The notes under the pieces are model-generated. The model was not told the DNA's origin. It searched no databases and saw nothing but the letters and a program-made list of their open reading frames with translations. Of a DNA stretch of 32,570 nucleotides, positions 15,710 through 24,434 are shown one piece after another. Within the stretch, counting starts at the first letter, position 1, and every line of letters begins with the position of its first letter. This stretch comes from CAZHRJ01 sp964534765 (GTDB taxonomy: Bacteria > Lindowbacteria > 2-12-FULL-62-27): NCBI GenBank assembly GCA_964534765.1, contig CAZHRJ010000018.1, positions 1 to 32,570 of the forward strand. The letters run 5' to 3'. Both the position numbers and the translations under genes were made by a program.

Positions 15710-17182
15710 ATGGCTACCGTTGCTCTCGTTAATCCGCAAATCGTGACCAGCCGGTGGAAGGCGCCGTATGAAACGACTGACGACATTTCCATCCGCCATT
15801 CGCTGGCGCAGTTGTCGAGCGTCCTGAAATCCCGCGGCCACCGGACGACCCTCATTGATTTACGGCTTCTTCGGGGCTGGCGAGACTTCGAGCGTGCCGT
15901 GGCGGAGCATCAACCCGATGTACTATGCCTGACCGTTCACACCTGCGAGCGCGAGGTCGCCGTCGAGGCAGCGCGGCGGGCGAAGGCCGTCCGAGCGGGG
16001 ATCTGGTGCGTGGCCGGCGGGATCGATCCGACGATGTTTCCGGATCTCTATCTCAACAGCGGCGCCGTGGACCTCATCCTGCAGGGGGAAGGAGAAGTGA
16101 CGCTGCCACAGGTGCTGGACGAAACGCGCCTTCGGACAGGCAAGGTCTATGGAGAATCTCCCGATCTTAGCCGGTTGCCGTTTGAGGACCGTGAACTCTG
16201 GCCGGACTACCGCGTCCGGACACAGAAACTCATGCTCAAGTTTCCGGCGCGGCCGCCGCAGGTTGATCTGATCCTCCAGCGCGGCTGTCCATGGCAATGC
16301 AAATTCTGTTGCGGACCCGGCGAGCAGAATCTCTACACCAAACCGTCCGTGTCCAAGCGTGTTTTTGATTTCCGTACGCGCAGCATCGAACACATTTTCG
16401 AAGAGCTGAAGGAGTTGGACGCCCTCTACGGGTTCCAGAGCATTGTTTTCCATGACGACCAATTTGTGATTCGCGAGTCCTGGGCACACGAAATTTGCGA
16501 GGCCCTGCACCGGCATGGGTATGCCAGGCGCGGAGTCCAGTTCTGGGCGGCCATCCGCGCAGACGTCATTTGCAGGCACGGCGAGCCTGGCGGCCTCATG
16601 GAACAGCTCCAATCCGCGGGCCTCCACATGGTGAGCATCGGATTTGAATCATTCAGCGACCGGCAGCTCAAGTGGATGGCCAAGGGCACGACCCGCGAAC
16701 AAAATTTCCGGGCGGCTGAAATCGCACGCAAGCTCGGCATCCATATTTTCGCAAATTTTATTCTCGGCATGCCCGGCCCGGACGGCGTCTGGCGGGAGGA
16801 GGATGATCTGCTCACGCTGCAGGCCATTCAGAAGATACGACCGGCTGTTGCCTCGTCGTCCTTCTTTTCGCCCATTCCCGGAAGCCCTTTTTACGATCAT
16901 TTCGTGAAGAACGGGTTTCTCAAGACGGACGACCCTGGCGCCGTCGGCCAGCGGTTTCCCCATGAGGGAAAACTGCATGGCGTCGATTATCATCGCCTGG
17001 ATTTCCTGATGGACCGGTATCTGGCGCCATACCGGTCGTCCAATCCAGTCAAGCACCGCATCAAGATGTTTTTGAAGAAAGTCGGCTGGTTTCAACAGGT
17101 CGGGCGGATCTGGAATATGTTGAAAGACCCGGCCGGTGTTTTTGCCGATGGGCCGCAGCCGGTCAGCGGAAAGAAACTATAG
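15710..17182 (+). CDS. B12-binding-type radical SAM enzyme
   Basis: A 490-residue class B-like radical SAM protein. The first 160 residues form a Rossmann-like cobalamin-binding domain of the kind that opens with VALVNPQ, followed by SSVLKSRGHRTTLIDLR and ILQGEGEVTLPQVL. The radical SAM core follows, with cluster cysteines C193, C197 and C200 in LQRGCPWQCKFCCG (the canonical CX3CX2C). VSIGFESFSDRQLKWMAKG and FANFILGMPGPDG complete the barrel. Such enzymes perform methylations or ring and chain rearrangements; next to a flippase and glycosyltransferases, a sugar or lipid modification is likely but not provable. The N-terminus begins immediately in the conserved fold, so ATG 15710 is firm despite having no ribosome site. 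Confidence 0.85.
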   Translation: MATVALVNPQIVTSRWKAPYETTDDISIRHSLAQLSSVLKSRGHRTTLIDLRLLRGWRDFERAVAEHQPDVLCLTVHTCEREVAVEAARRAKAVRAGIWCVAGGIDPTMFPDLYLNSGAVDLILQGEGEVTLPQVLDETRLRTGKVYGESPDLSRLPFEDRELWPDYRVRTQKLMLKFPARPPQVDLILQRGCPWQCKFCCGPGEQNLYTKPSVSKRVFDFRTRSIEHIFEELKELDALYGFQSIVFHDDQFVIRESWAHEICEALHRHGYARRGVQFWAAIRADVICRHGEPGGLMEQLQSAGLHMVSIGFESFSDRQLKWMAKGTTREQNFRAAEIARKLGIHIFANFILGMPGPDGVWREEDDLLTLQAIQKIRPAVASSSFFSPIPGSPFYDHFVKNGFLKTDDPGAVGQRFPHEGKLHGVDYHRLDFLMDRYLAPYRSSNPVKHRIKMFLKKVGWFQQVGRIWNMLKDPAGVFADGPQPVSGKKL

Positions 17183-17205
17183 TCAACCTGTCCGGCCGCC
17201 ACCTC

Positions 17206-18708
17206 ATGCGCGGTGGCCTCTTTCAGGCGGCGGCCTACCTGACCACGAGTGTGGCGCTTCCGCTGGCCCTGACCCCGATCATCCTCGCGGGCGTCGGAAA
17301 AGCGTCGTTCGGCGTCTGGGCGGTTCTGCTGAACCTCTGCGCGTGGATGCTCTATCTCGATTTAGGTATCAGTTTCGGCATACCGAAAGTGGCGGGCAAG
17401 CTGGCGATCGACGGCCAACCCCAGCGAGTCTGGGATTTGATTGCGGCTACGGGGATTGTGTGGCTCGGAGTGGTGGTGGCGGTACTTTTGCTGGCTTGGA
17501 CCGAATCCCGATTCCTCTACGAGAAATTCATCGGCGGGCCGGTGACGCGTCTTGAGTGTCTTCTTCTCGTGACCCTTGTAGCGCACTTCGGGCTCAGTCT
17601 GGCCGTCCGAATCGTCGTCAATGTCCTGAACGGGCTGCAATGGGTCGTGGCCACCGCCAAGGTCCAGACGATCGTTAGCCTCGCGCAGGCTGCCGGCGTC
17701 ATCTGGGCCATGTCGGCCGGCCGTGGTCTTTGGACGCTTGCGCTGATCTACGGCGCTTCAAGCCTTTTGCATCTGTCATTTCTCCTGGCGCTTCTGGCGC
17801 GGCATGTCCCGCGCATGATGTGGAGGATCGATTTTAACCTGCTTTACCGGGTCTTATCCGCCGGCGGCGTATTGTACATCGTCTATCTACTCGCCTATGT
17901 TTTTCAAATGGACCGCATCTACTTTTCGTGGATCCGTGTGCCGCTGGAAGATATCGCTGACTATCACATCGGCGCCATGCTTGTGGCCAAGATTGCCGGA
18001 CTCCTGTCGGCCATGACGGTGGCGATTTATCCGGCCTCATCGTCGTTCGATGCAATGGGGGACGATATCCGCTTGAAGGAACTGGCAGTCCGCGGAACAA
18101 AATATCTATCTGTCCTCGGATTTCTTTCGCTCGGGTTTGCCGCCCTGTTCGCCCCATGGATACTGCGCCTGTGGATCGGCGAAACTCCGGCTGCGGCCGT
18201 GCAGTCCACGCGGATCCTGTCTCTCTGGGGCGCAACCGCGGTCATCGGAGGCCTGACATCCGTGGGCGCCGGACTGGGCCGGCCCGGCTATCAGTTGAAA
18301 TCATCCGTGCTCGCCCTCCTCATAGCGGCGCCGATCTTTTGGGGGTTTGGTCGTTCGGGTGGATTGGCAGGAGTTGCGTGGACGATTTCACTTTCCGTCT
18401 GCGCCGTTGCTATCTATTACGTTTACGATTTTTGCCGATCCATCCTTCCGGGTATCGGCCGGGAGTTGATCATTGAATCCGTTTTCAAACCACTAGTGTG
18501 TGCGGCCGCCATGGCGCCGGCCTGGATGGCCGCGCAGTTCCTCCAGCATCAAACGGCCATGGGCCTGTCGCGAGGCGGGTGCGGCGTAATCCTGGCCGTG
18601 GCGATGGCGACGCTTGTTGCCGCGTTCGCCCCGATCGCGAAAGTCATCAGGCTGTTCGACGAAACAGACCGGCAGCGCTTCTCCGGATTCTTTCGCGCCA
18701 GGAGATAG
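17206..18708 (+). CDS. oligosaccharide flippase (Wzx/MviN-like, MATE/PST family)
   Basis: A 500-residue integral membrane protein with about 12-14 hydrophobic helices. The beginning, LALTPIILAGVGKASFGVWA, matches the helix-1 to helix-2 region of polysaccharide flippases. The internal ITDYH-like segment EDIADYHIGAMLVAKIAGL and GLAGVAWTISLSVCAVAIYY are also of that type. It would move lipid-linked glycans across the inner membrane for O-antigen or exopolysaccharide assembly. It starts 23 bp after the radical SAM gene and has no visible ribosome site; a slightly earlier non-ATG start is possible. Its final 62 bp overlap the end of the opposite-strand radical SAM gene. Confidence 0.83.
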   Translation: MRGGLFQAAAYLTTSVALPLALTPIILAGVGKASFGVWAVLLNLCAWMLYLDLGISFGIPKVAGKLAIDGQPQRVWDLIAATGIVWLGVVVAVLLLAWTESRFLYEKFIGGPVTRLECLLLVTLVAHFGLSLAVRIVVNVLNGLQWVVATAKVQTIVSLAQAAGVIWAMSAGRGLWTLALIYGASSLLHLSFLLALLARHVPRMMWRIDFNLLYRVLSAGGVLYIVYLLAYVFQMDRIYFSWIRVPLEDIADYHIGAMLVAKIAGLLSAMTVAIYPASSSFDAMGDDIRLKELAVRGTKYLSVLGFLSLGFAALFAPWILRLWIGETPAAAVQSTRILSLWGATAVIGGLTSVGAGLGRPGYQLKSSVLALLIAAPIFWGFGRSGGLAGVAWTISLSVCAVAIYYVYDFCRSILPGIGRELIIESVFKPLVCAAAMAPAWMAAQFLQHQTAMGLSRGGCGVILAVAMATLVAAFAPIAKVIRLFDETDRQRFSGFFRARR

Positions 18709-20173
18709 GCAGGGACCGCCATGCGGGCCGGAGGATTTTTTTCCATAGTGGCGGCGAGACCATTCCCTGCAGCCGCTTTGCGTTTGCCGATTCCAGGCCG
18801 TATGCCCACCGCAAGGTCTCAATATAGAAGATACGCCGTTGGCCCGGGGGCGCGTCGTCATGAATCATCCGGAACCCCTGCTCCAACATCTTTCGGCCCA
18901 GCACAAGTTCATCCGTGGTGAGGGTTTCCGTCCGGAGTATGGCCGTGTGCGCGTCAAAGTCCTCCCAGCGGCGCGACGTCAACCATCCTCGCCGGAGCGC
19001 GTCGCGGTACAGATCCGTCCCCGGATACGGCGTGGTGAAAGTCAGGCCGATCGTGTCCGGGCGAAGGTTCCAAAGCAAATCCAGCGTGTCGACCATGGTC
19101 GATCTCGTTTCGCCCGGCAATCCCACCTGCATCAGGAAATGCATACGAATACCGGCCCGGGCCGCGGCCCGGCGGGACTCCGACAATTTTTCGATCGTCA
19201 GGCCGCGTTTGCCGATGGTCTGGATCATGTCTTCGTTTCCGCTTTCAACGCCGACGTTGATCCCCCGGCAACCCGCGCCGGCCATGCGATCGAGGAGCTC
19301 CGGGTCCAGCAGGTCAGCTCGAGTTTCGCACCACCACTCTGACTGAAGTCTTTCCCCCGTCATCCGGTCGCACAGTTCCATGATGCGGTCGCGCTGCAAC
19401 GTAAAGGTGGCGTCCCGGAAGAGAATCTTCCGGATGGACAGCGCCTCGACGGATTTCATCTCGTCGACGATGCGCCGGGGCGTCATCGGTCGCCACGTTT
19501 TTCCTTCGACCATCGGATAAGGGCAGTAGTAGCCACAGGGATAAGGGCAGCCTCGGCTGGTTTGAAACGTTGTGACATCAGAACCGAGCAGTGGATAACA
19601 ATACGGCTTGTGCGGCAGAAGATCCCGCGCGGCAAAAGGCAGGGCGTCGAGCGATTCAATCGGCCGATAGGGTTCTAGAATGACGACACCGGCCGGGTTC
19701 AATCGTGCCGTGCCCTCCACGGAACGTCCCTCCAGTATATCCAACAGAGAAAAATCCGGTTCCCCCACGATGACGCGCGTCGCCCGGCTTTTTTTGAGAA
19801 TTTCCTCCACCACGGCGGGTTCCCGCACAAATGTTTTCACAAAGACCGGCCGCCCCACCAACACGGCAAGGTTTCCGATCCAATCGCAATCGTGATCGAT
19901 CGTGGGCAGGGATACGGTCGCGACGATCGCCTCCGGGCCGAATTCCTTTAACGCCGCTGCCGTTTCGTTGGGAGTCATCCTGCCGGCATCCGCATCCATG
20001 ATTCTGACTTTGCATCCCTGATCGCGTGCAACCGCGGCCATGATCATGAGGTCGAGGGGTGGCAGCAGCATCCGTTCGTCGGTGCCGAACCCCAGTCCGC
20101 CCATCATGCTCCTGGAGAGGGGCCGGACATTCCTTGCCGGCGTGTGGATAAGGGCCAGCCGTTGGACGGTCAT
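18647..20173 (-). CDS. B12-binding-type radical SAM enzyme with a CX3CX3C cluster motif
   Basis: A 508-residue protein. Residues 1-190 form a cobalamin-binding-like domain (MMGGLGFGTDERMLLPPLDL, then CKVRIMDADAGRMTP). The radical SAM core begins at TSRGCPYPCGYYCPYP with C209, C213 and C217. The spacing is CX3CX3C, not the canonical CX3CX2C, and the DNA reads cleanly with no frameshift. GINVGVESGNEDMI, FLMQVGLPGET and FTTPYPGTDLYRD follow as in B12-type family members. The start is placed at ATG 20173, which overlaps the epimerase stop (ATGA); the frame is open 20 codons further up, but that part lies inside the epimerase gene. The role is probably a modification step in the surface glycan or lipid; the substrate is unknown. 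Confidence 0.82.
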   Translation of the reverse strand: MTVQRLALIHTPARNVRPLSRSMMGGLGFGTDERMLLPPLDLMIMAAVARDQGCKVRIMDADAGRMTPNETAAALKEFGPEAIVATVSLPTIDHDCDWIGNLAVLVGRPVFVKTFVREPAVVEEILKKSRATRVIVGEPDFSLLDILEGRSVEGTARLNPAGVVILEPYRPIESLDALPFAARDLLPHKPYCYPLLGSDVTTFQTSRGCPYPCGYYCPYPMVEGKTWRPMTPRRIVDEMKSVEALSIRKILFRDATFTLQRDRIMELCDRMTGERLQSEWWCETRADLLDPELLDRMAGAGCRGINVGVESGNEDMIQTIGKRGLTIEKLSESRRAAARAGIRMHFLMQVGLPGETRSTMVDTLDLLWNLRPDTIGLTFTTPYPGTDLYRDALRRGWLTSRRWEDFDAHTAILRTETLTTDELVLGRKMLEQGFRMIHDDAPPGQRRIFYIETLRWAYGLESANAKRLQGMVSPPLWKKILRPAWRSLPISWRERIRRSAAGLFRRTA

Positions 20174-21108
20174 GCCACCGTTATCAGCCATGCGATTGTT
20201 TCGGCCGTGCCACGCAGAATGGTTGTCCGGCAATCGATTCCGAGGCGCTGATAGAGCTGGGACTCGTCGTAGAGTCTCTGCCGCCGAATACCATCTCCGG
20301 CGAAATAGGTCCGCAAGTCTTCGATCATTCCATTTTCTGATCCGGACGCAGGTACCCGGTCATCCGCGATGCGGTCTCCCACGAGATCGCACACGGCCTG
20401 GAACCACCCAGAGATCGTACAGGTCTCCTGACCGACGAAATAGTGTGTGCCCTGAAGGCCCGTTTCGAAAGACCGAACCATGGCCCGGACGAGGTCGGCC
20501 GCAAAGATCGGCTGAAGATGGACGTCGTCCAGGCTTCGGAATCGATGCGACGCCGGACCCATGAGTCTGGCTTGGAGCATCGGCCCGATGAAGGCGCGGC
20601 TTTCAGGACCGTAGACGTTGCCGATCCGCGCGATGACCGCTTTCTGCTCCCCGCCCGCTTCTCCATATATCCGTATGATCTCTCTCTCCCCGTCCCGTTT
20701 GCTTTCGCCGTAGGCGCCAAGAGGACGGCAGGGGTTATCTGCCGTTTGTTTCCTGCCGAAGTCTTCGGCCGGGCCTTGCGCATCGATGCTGCCGGCGTAA
20801 AAGAAGAAAGGAATCCCTGCATTCCCGGCCCATTCGGCGAGTGTCCGGGTTCCGTCTACATTGATCTGCCGGAGGTCCGGAGAATTCGTCCCGGCCGCCG
20901 CCAGATGAAAAATGCCGTCAACAGGCTGTGCAATGTCTTTCAGAACGTCCGGATCTCCGAAGAATCCTCTCCTGCACGTCACGCTGCCGCTGAAACCTGC
21001 CGGTGGGAAGCGGGACAGAACCGCGACCCGGTGCCGTTCCCTGATGAGCCGCCGGATGAGATGCCGGCCAATGAATCCGGTTCCGCCTGTGACCAGGATG
21101 GAGGCCAT
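20170..21108 (-). CDS. NAD-dependent epimerase/dehydratase (extended SDR)
   Basis: A 312-residue extended short-chain dehydrogenase/reductase. The cofactor motif TGGTGFIGRHL begins at residue 7. FHLAAAGTNSP near 67, YAGSIDA near 103 and YGESKRDGE near 133 (catalytic Tyr-x-x-x-Lys) complete the active site. ARIGNVYGP and PIFAADLVRAMV are typical of UDP- or dTDP-sugar epimerases and 4,6-dehydratases. The exact sugar reaction cannot be assigned. It is the first gene of a two-gene minus-strand unit and is coupled to the radical SAM gene by ATGA. It diverges from the GT2 gene across a 65-bp spacer that should hold both promoters. The only ribosome-site candidate, GAGG, is just two bases from the ATG. 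Confidence 0.88.
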   Translation of the reverse strand: MASILVTGGTGFIGRHLIRRLIRERHRVAVLSRFPPAGFSGSVTCRRGFFGDPDVLKDIAQPVDGIFHLAAAGTNSPDLRQINVDGTRTLAEWAGNAGIPFFFYAGSIDAQGPAEDFGRKQTADNPCRPLGAYGESKRDGEREIIRIYGEAGGEQKAVIARIGNVYGPESRAFIGPMLQARLMGPASHRFRSLDDVHLQPIFAADLVRAMVRSFETGLQGTHYFVGQETCTISGWFQAVCDLVGDRIADDRVPASGSENGMIEDLRTYFAGDGIRRQRLYDESQLYQRLGIDCRTTILRGTAETIAWLITVA

Positions 21109-21173
21109 ATCCTCACTGTAGTGCGCGGACCTCGGCTTGACAAGGGGTTATTTCGCGGGCAGGCTCATCGGCG

Positions 21174-22157
21174 ATGACAGGCGCTCCTGTTTGTTCCATC
21201 TTGATTCCCACGCGAAATCGGGCGGAACGGTTGGCCGAGACGTTGCGGTCGCTCGGCCGGCAAGAAGGCATTGGCAAGGCTGAAATCATCGTCATCGATG
21301 ACGGATCGACGGACTCGACAACGGATCAGCTTCGGACGCTGACGGACTGCATTCCGGCCCAACTGCGGCTTCTCGCGCAGTCTCATCGCGGCCCAGCTGC
21401 CGCGCGCAATCTGGGGATTCGCGAGTCACGCGGCCATCTGGTAATCTTCACTGGCGATGACATCGAACCACTGGATGGATGGATGACCGCTCATTTCACC
21501 GCACATCAATCGCAGCCGGTTGAGACAGTTGCCATACTCGGCAAAACCTTTCCGCCACAAAGGCATTCGCCGTTCATGCGATTTTTGACGCAAGAATGCT
21601 CCAGCCAATTCGACTATGCGGCGCTCGATCGCGGTCAAGTTCCGGATTACCGATTTTTTTATACGTCGAACCTGTCTGTCAAAAGATCCATGCTCGCGCG
21701 CGAAGCGGGCCCTTTTGACGAGCGTTTTGATTTGGCAGCGTGGGAAGACATCGACCTGGGGTATCGACTCGCGCGGCAGGGCCTGAAGATCGTCTATGAG
21801 CCGGCGGCCGGCGCCGTTCATCATCACCTCTACACATTGCCGGATTTTCTTCGCCGTCAGGAATCGTCAGGCCGGATGGCGTTTCGGTTTCTCGGGAAGC
21901 ATCCGGAACTCGAGAGGGACGTCTTTCCGCCCGACGTGTCGTTCGCCCGCCGGCTGTTCAGATCCTTTCCGGGCGCGGCGCATGCACTGCTCCGGGGGAT
22001 GGAACACCTGTGTCCCGATCCGCTGGCCGGCAAACTATTCTACCGCGCGCTCATGGCCTCCGCTTTCGAGTGCGGCTTTCTCAGCGCAGCCAGCGTCGAA
22101 TCTCCCGGTCCGGCACGGCAGCCCGGCGGCGTTTCCGGATCATCTTTGGAAGGTTGA
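21174..22157 (+). CDS. family 2 glycosyltransferase
   Basis: A 327-residue GT-A-fold glycosyltransferase. It opens with CSILIPTRNRAERLAETLRS, carries the nucleotide-binding IVIDDGSTDST near residue 37, and has GPAAARNLGIRESRG and the metal-binding TGDDIEP near residue 97. FDERFDLAAWEDIDLGYRLA near 183 supplies the catalytic ED motif. The C-terminal 100 residues are less conserved and contain no clear membrane helix. It would transfer a sugar from a nucleotide donor onto the glycan made by this cluster. The last 77 bp are antisense to the end of the next glycosyltransferase gene; its C-terminal Pro/Gly/Ser-rich tail falls in that overlap. Confidence 0.9.
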   Translation: MTGAPVCSILIPTRNRAERLAETLRSLGRQEGIGKAEIIVIDDGSTDSTTDQLRTLTDCIPAQLRLLAQSHRGPAAARNLGIRESRGHLVIFTGDDIEPLDGWMTAHFTAHQSQPVETVAILGKTFPPQRHSPFMRFLTQECSSQFDYAALDRGQVPDYRFFYTSNLSVKRSMLAREAGPFDERFDLAAWEDIDLGYRLARQGLKIVYEPAAGAVHHHLYTLPDFLRRQESSGRMAFRFLGKHPELERDVFPPDVSFARRLFRSFPGAAHALLRGMEHLCPDPLAGKLFYRALMASAFECGFLSAASVESPGPARQPGGVSGSSLEG

Positions 22158-23013
22158 GCAGGCACCGGACTGTTTCGGGCAGAGTTCTCCTGTTCGTGAG
22201 ACAGAGGTAAAAGAAACGCGGGATGTCGTAAGCGGCCAGGCGGAGCAGGTCGGGTAACAGCGTTTTCGTTGTGTCATTTTTCGCGATCATCCAGTAGCGG
22301 TTCCGGTAACTCCACGCCTGCTTGAGGCTTGTCGGCGTCTTCGATCCTCCGCGGACGTGAATCGCAGCCGCTTCCGGCACGAAACAGGCTTCCCATCCGA
22401 GCCGGCGGGCGCGCCACGCGAGATCGACGTCCTCGACATAAGAAAAAAAATCGGAATCGAAGTATTCGTCTCCATGCCGCAGATCCTCCAGCATCGTGCG
22501 CCGAAAGATCGCCGCGGCCGCGCAGGGGCCGAAAATGTCCGTCTCACGGTCGTACTGGCCCCGGTCCGGATCGCCCGATCCCCTGTCGAAGAAACGGCGG
22601 GATCGCGTCAACACCAGGCCTGTCGAATCGAAGCAGGCGCGGCCTGGCCGGAACAATTTTCCTGAGGCCATGCCAAGCCTGCCGCCTTTCGTCTCAAATG
22701 CATGGACCAGTCGTTCAATGTAATCCGGATCGAGGGTGATATCACTGTTCAAGGTCATCACGAAATCGCCGGAGCTTGCCGCGATGCCGATGTTGTTGCC
22801 TCGCGCAAATCCGAGATTGCAGGGCTGGACTATCAGCCGGACATCCGGATACCGCTCGCGGACGAACTGCGCCGTACCGTCCGCCGATCCGTTGTCGATG
22901 ACGAGAGTTTCTGTATTCGCGACGGTCTGGGTTCTCACAGAGTCCAGACAATTCCCCAGATAGGCTCTCGAGTCCCAGCTCAAAATCACAATGCTGACGC
23001 GTGCCTGCGCCAT
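22081..23013 (-). CDS. family 2 glycosyltransferase (rhamnosyltransferase-like)
   Basis: A 310-residue GT2 enzyme. VSIVILSWDSRAYLGNCLDS, LVIDNGSADGT, NLGFARGNNIG and the DxD region MTLNSDITLDPD follow in the usual order. FSYVEDVDLAWRARRLGW carries the catalytic Glu-Asp. This layout is typical of rhamnosyl- and related transferases of O-antigen synthesis. I place the start at ATG 23013 because AAAGGG lies eight bases upstream; the GTG at 23022 is an alternative. It is transcribed towards the other glycosyltransferase, and its basic C-terminus (KMIRKRRRAAVPDREIRRW) is encoded in the 77-bp overlap. It may be membrane-associated through that basic tail. Confidence 0.9.
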   Translation of the reverse strand: MAQARVSIVILSWDSRAYLGNCLDSVRTQTVANTETLVIDNGSADGTAQFVRERYPDVRLIVQPCNLGFARGNNIGIAASSGDFVMTLNSDITLDPDYIERLVHAFETKGGRLGMASGKLFRPGRACFDSTGLVLTRSRRFFDRGSGDPDRGQYDRETDIFGPCAAAAIFRRTMLEDLRHGDEYFDSDFFSYVEDVDLAWRARRLGWEACFVPEAAAIHVRGGSKTPTSLKQAWSYRNRYWMIAKNDTTKTLLPDLLRLAAYDIPRFFYLCLTNRRTLPETVRCLLNLPKMIRKRRRAAVPDREIRRWLR

Positions 23014-23329
23014 GGATGTCACCCTTTCACGCTGTGTATTCGGTCGGAACGGGGGCGGGTACTATCCTCTTTCGTCTGGCCGTATCGCGGTTGACCTGAC
23101 CGATTCATCGCCGATCCGGATCTTGGGTCATCTTGTCACAGCTCGTGTGCCCACATTTCAAAATTCAGTCATCAGAACCTATCGCGCGCCTTCCCTCGGC
23201 AGTCATATCCCTATCGCTGATCACCGTTCGACGCATTCATCCCAAATTCCCCACTTTTCATCCGACTCCTGCTTGTTTATGAGATATCCGGGTTAGACGC
23301 GCAACGCGCGAATTACTGCGAAGCCGGCC
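23014..23329. other. 316-bp spacer between the glycan cluster and the threonine operon
   Basis: No gene, repeat or RNA is supported. Both flanking genes are on the minus strand, so this region should hold the thrC operon end and a promoter for the 23013 glycosyltransferase. The only inverted repeat seen is a short GC-rich CGCGCAACGCGCG without a T-tract. I see no convincing promoter. Confidence 0.4.
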
Positions 23330-24418
23330 TTAACTCTGCACTATTCGTTTCAACCCCAAAAATTCGGCGATCGCCCCAACGTCGGCCGGGAAAGGCTTGG
23401 GTTCCGGGACGACCGTTAACGCAGTGCCCGGATCCTTGAGTCCGTGGCCGGTCAAGGTCAGGACCGCGCGATGTCCACGGGTCAATAACCGATCCGCATG
23501 CATTTGGACCGCCCCCGCGAGGGCGGCGGCGGACGCCGGCTCCGCGAAAATACCTTCGTGCCGGGCCATCATTCGATAGGCATCAAGGATCGCCGCATCG
23601 GATACGGCGCGAATTTCTCCGCCGGATTCATCCCGAGCCGATATCGCGGTGCGCCAGCTCGCCGGATTACCGATTCGTATCGCGCTTGCCACGGTCTGGG
23701 GTTTCTCAATCGGCGAACCCGCAACGATCGGAGCGGCGCCCTCCGCCTGAAACCCGTACATCCGCGGAAGGCGGTTGGATCGGCCGGCGGCCTGATATTC
23801 CCGGTATCCCATCCAGTAGGCGGTAATATTGCCAGCGTTTCCGACCGGGAGGACATGAAAATCCGGAGCGTCTCCCAGCACATCACACACCTCGAATGCG
23901 GCTGTCTTCTGGCCGGCCAGACGGTAGGGATTCACTGAATTGACCATGGTGATTTGATACTGCCCGCTGATCGACCGCACGATTTCCAGCGCCCCATCAA
24001 AACTGGCCGATACCGGCAGCACGATCGCCCCATGCAGCAGCGCCTGCGCGAGTTTCCCAAGCGCGATGGCGCCCTCGGGCAGAATGACGACGCACTTCAA
24101 ATTGGCGCGCGCGCCGTAAGCGGCGGCCGAGGCGGACGTATTACCGGTGGATGCGCAGAGAACCGCGCGGGCGCCTTCCTCCACAGCCTTCGAAACCGCC
24201 ACCGTCATGCCTCTGTCTTTGAAAGACGCTGTCGGGTTCAATCCCTCAAATTTCGCATATAACTCCGATTCACAGCCGATATGCTTCTCGATGTTCCGAA
24301 GTCGCAATAACGGCGTGTTGCCCTCCTGCAGAGAAATGATCGGCGTAGACTCCGTTACCGGAAGGTACGACCGGTAGCGCGCGATGACCCCTTGCATCAG
24401 ATCTCGGCCATCCCGCAT
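23330..24418 (-). CDS. thrC: threonine synthase
   Basis: A 362-residue PLP enzyme that converts O-phosphohomoserine to threonine. LQEGNTPLLRL, FEGLNPTASFKDRGM (Schiff-base K67), CASTGNTSASAAAYGARA and LPVGNAGNITAYW (the phosphate-binding glycine loop) are characteristic. GIFAEPASAAALAG closes the fold. Length fits the shorter class found in Gram-positives, plants-like branches and many environmental bacteria, not the E. coli type of about 428. It is the last gene of the minus-strand operon, 16 bp after hom. The start may also be ATG 24397, since no good ribosome site precedes 24418. It needs phosphohomoserine, yet no classical thrB lies nearby. Confidence 0.94.
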   Translation of the reverse strand: MRDGRDLMQGVIARYRSYLPVTESTPIISLQEGNTPLLRLRNIEKHIGCESELYAKFEGLNPTASFKDRGMTVAVSKAVEEGARAVLCASTGNTSASAAAYGARANLKCVVILPEGAIALGKLAQALLHGAIVLPVSASFDGALEIVRSISGQYQITMVNSVNPYRLAGQKTAAFEVCDVLGDAPDFHVLPVGNAGNITAYWMGYREYQAAGRSNRLPRMYGFQAEGAAPIVAGSPIEKPQTVASAIRIGNPASWRTAISARDESGGEIRAVSDAAILDAYRMMARHEGIFAEPASAAALAGAVQMHADRLLTRGHRAVLTLTGHGLKDPGTALTVVPEPKPFPADVGAIAEFLGLKRIVQS

Positions 24419-24434
24419 GATCCGACGGGCCGGT

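Noticed and set aside
15496..15732. 78-codon open frame before the radical SAM gene
   Set aside because: It has no ribosome site, an unlikely composition, and overlaps the well-supported promoter and start at 15673-15710.
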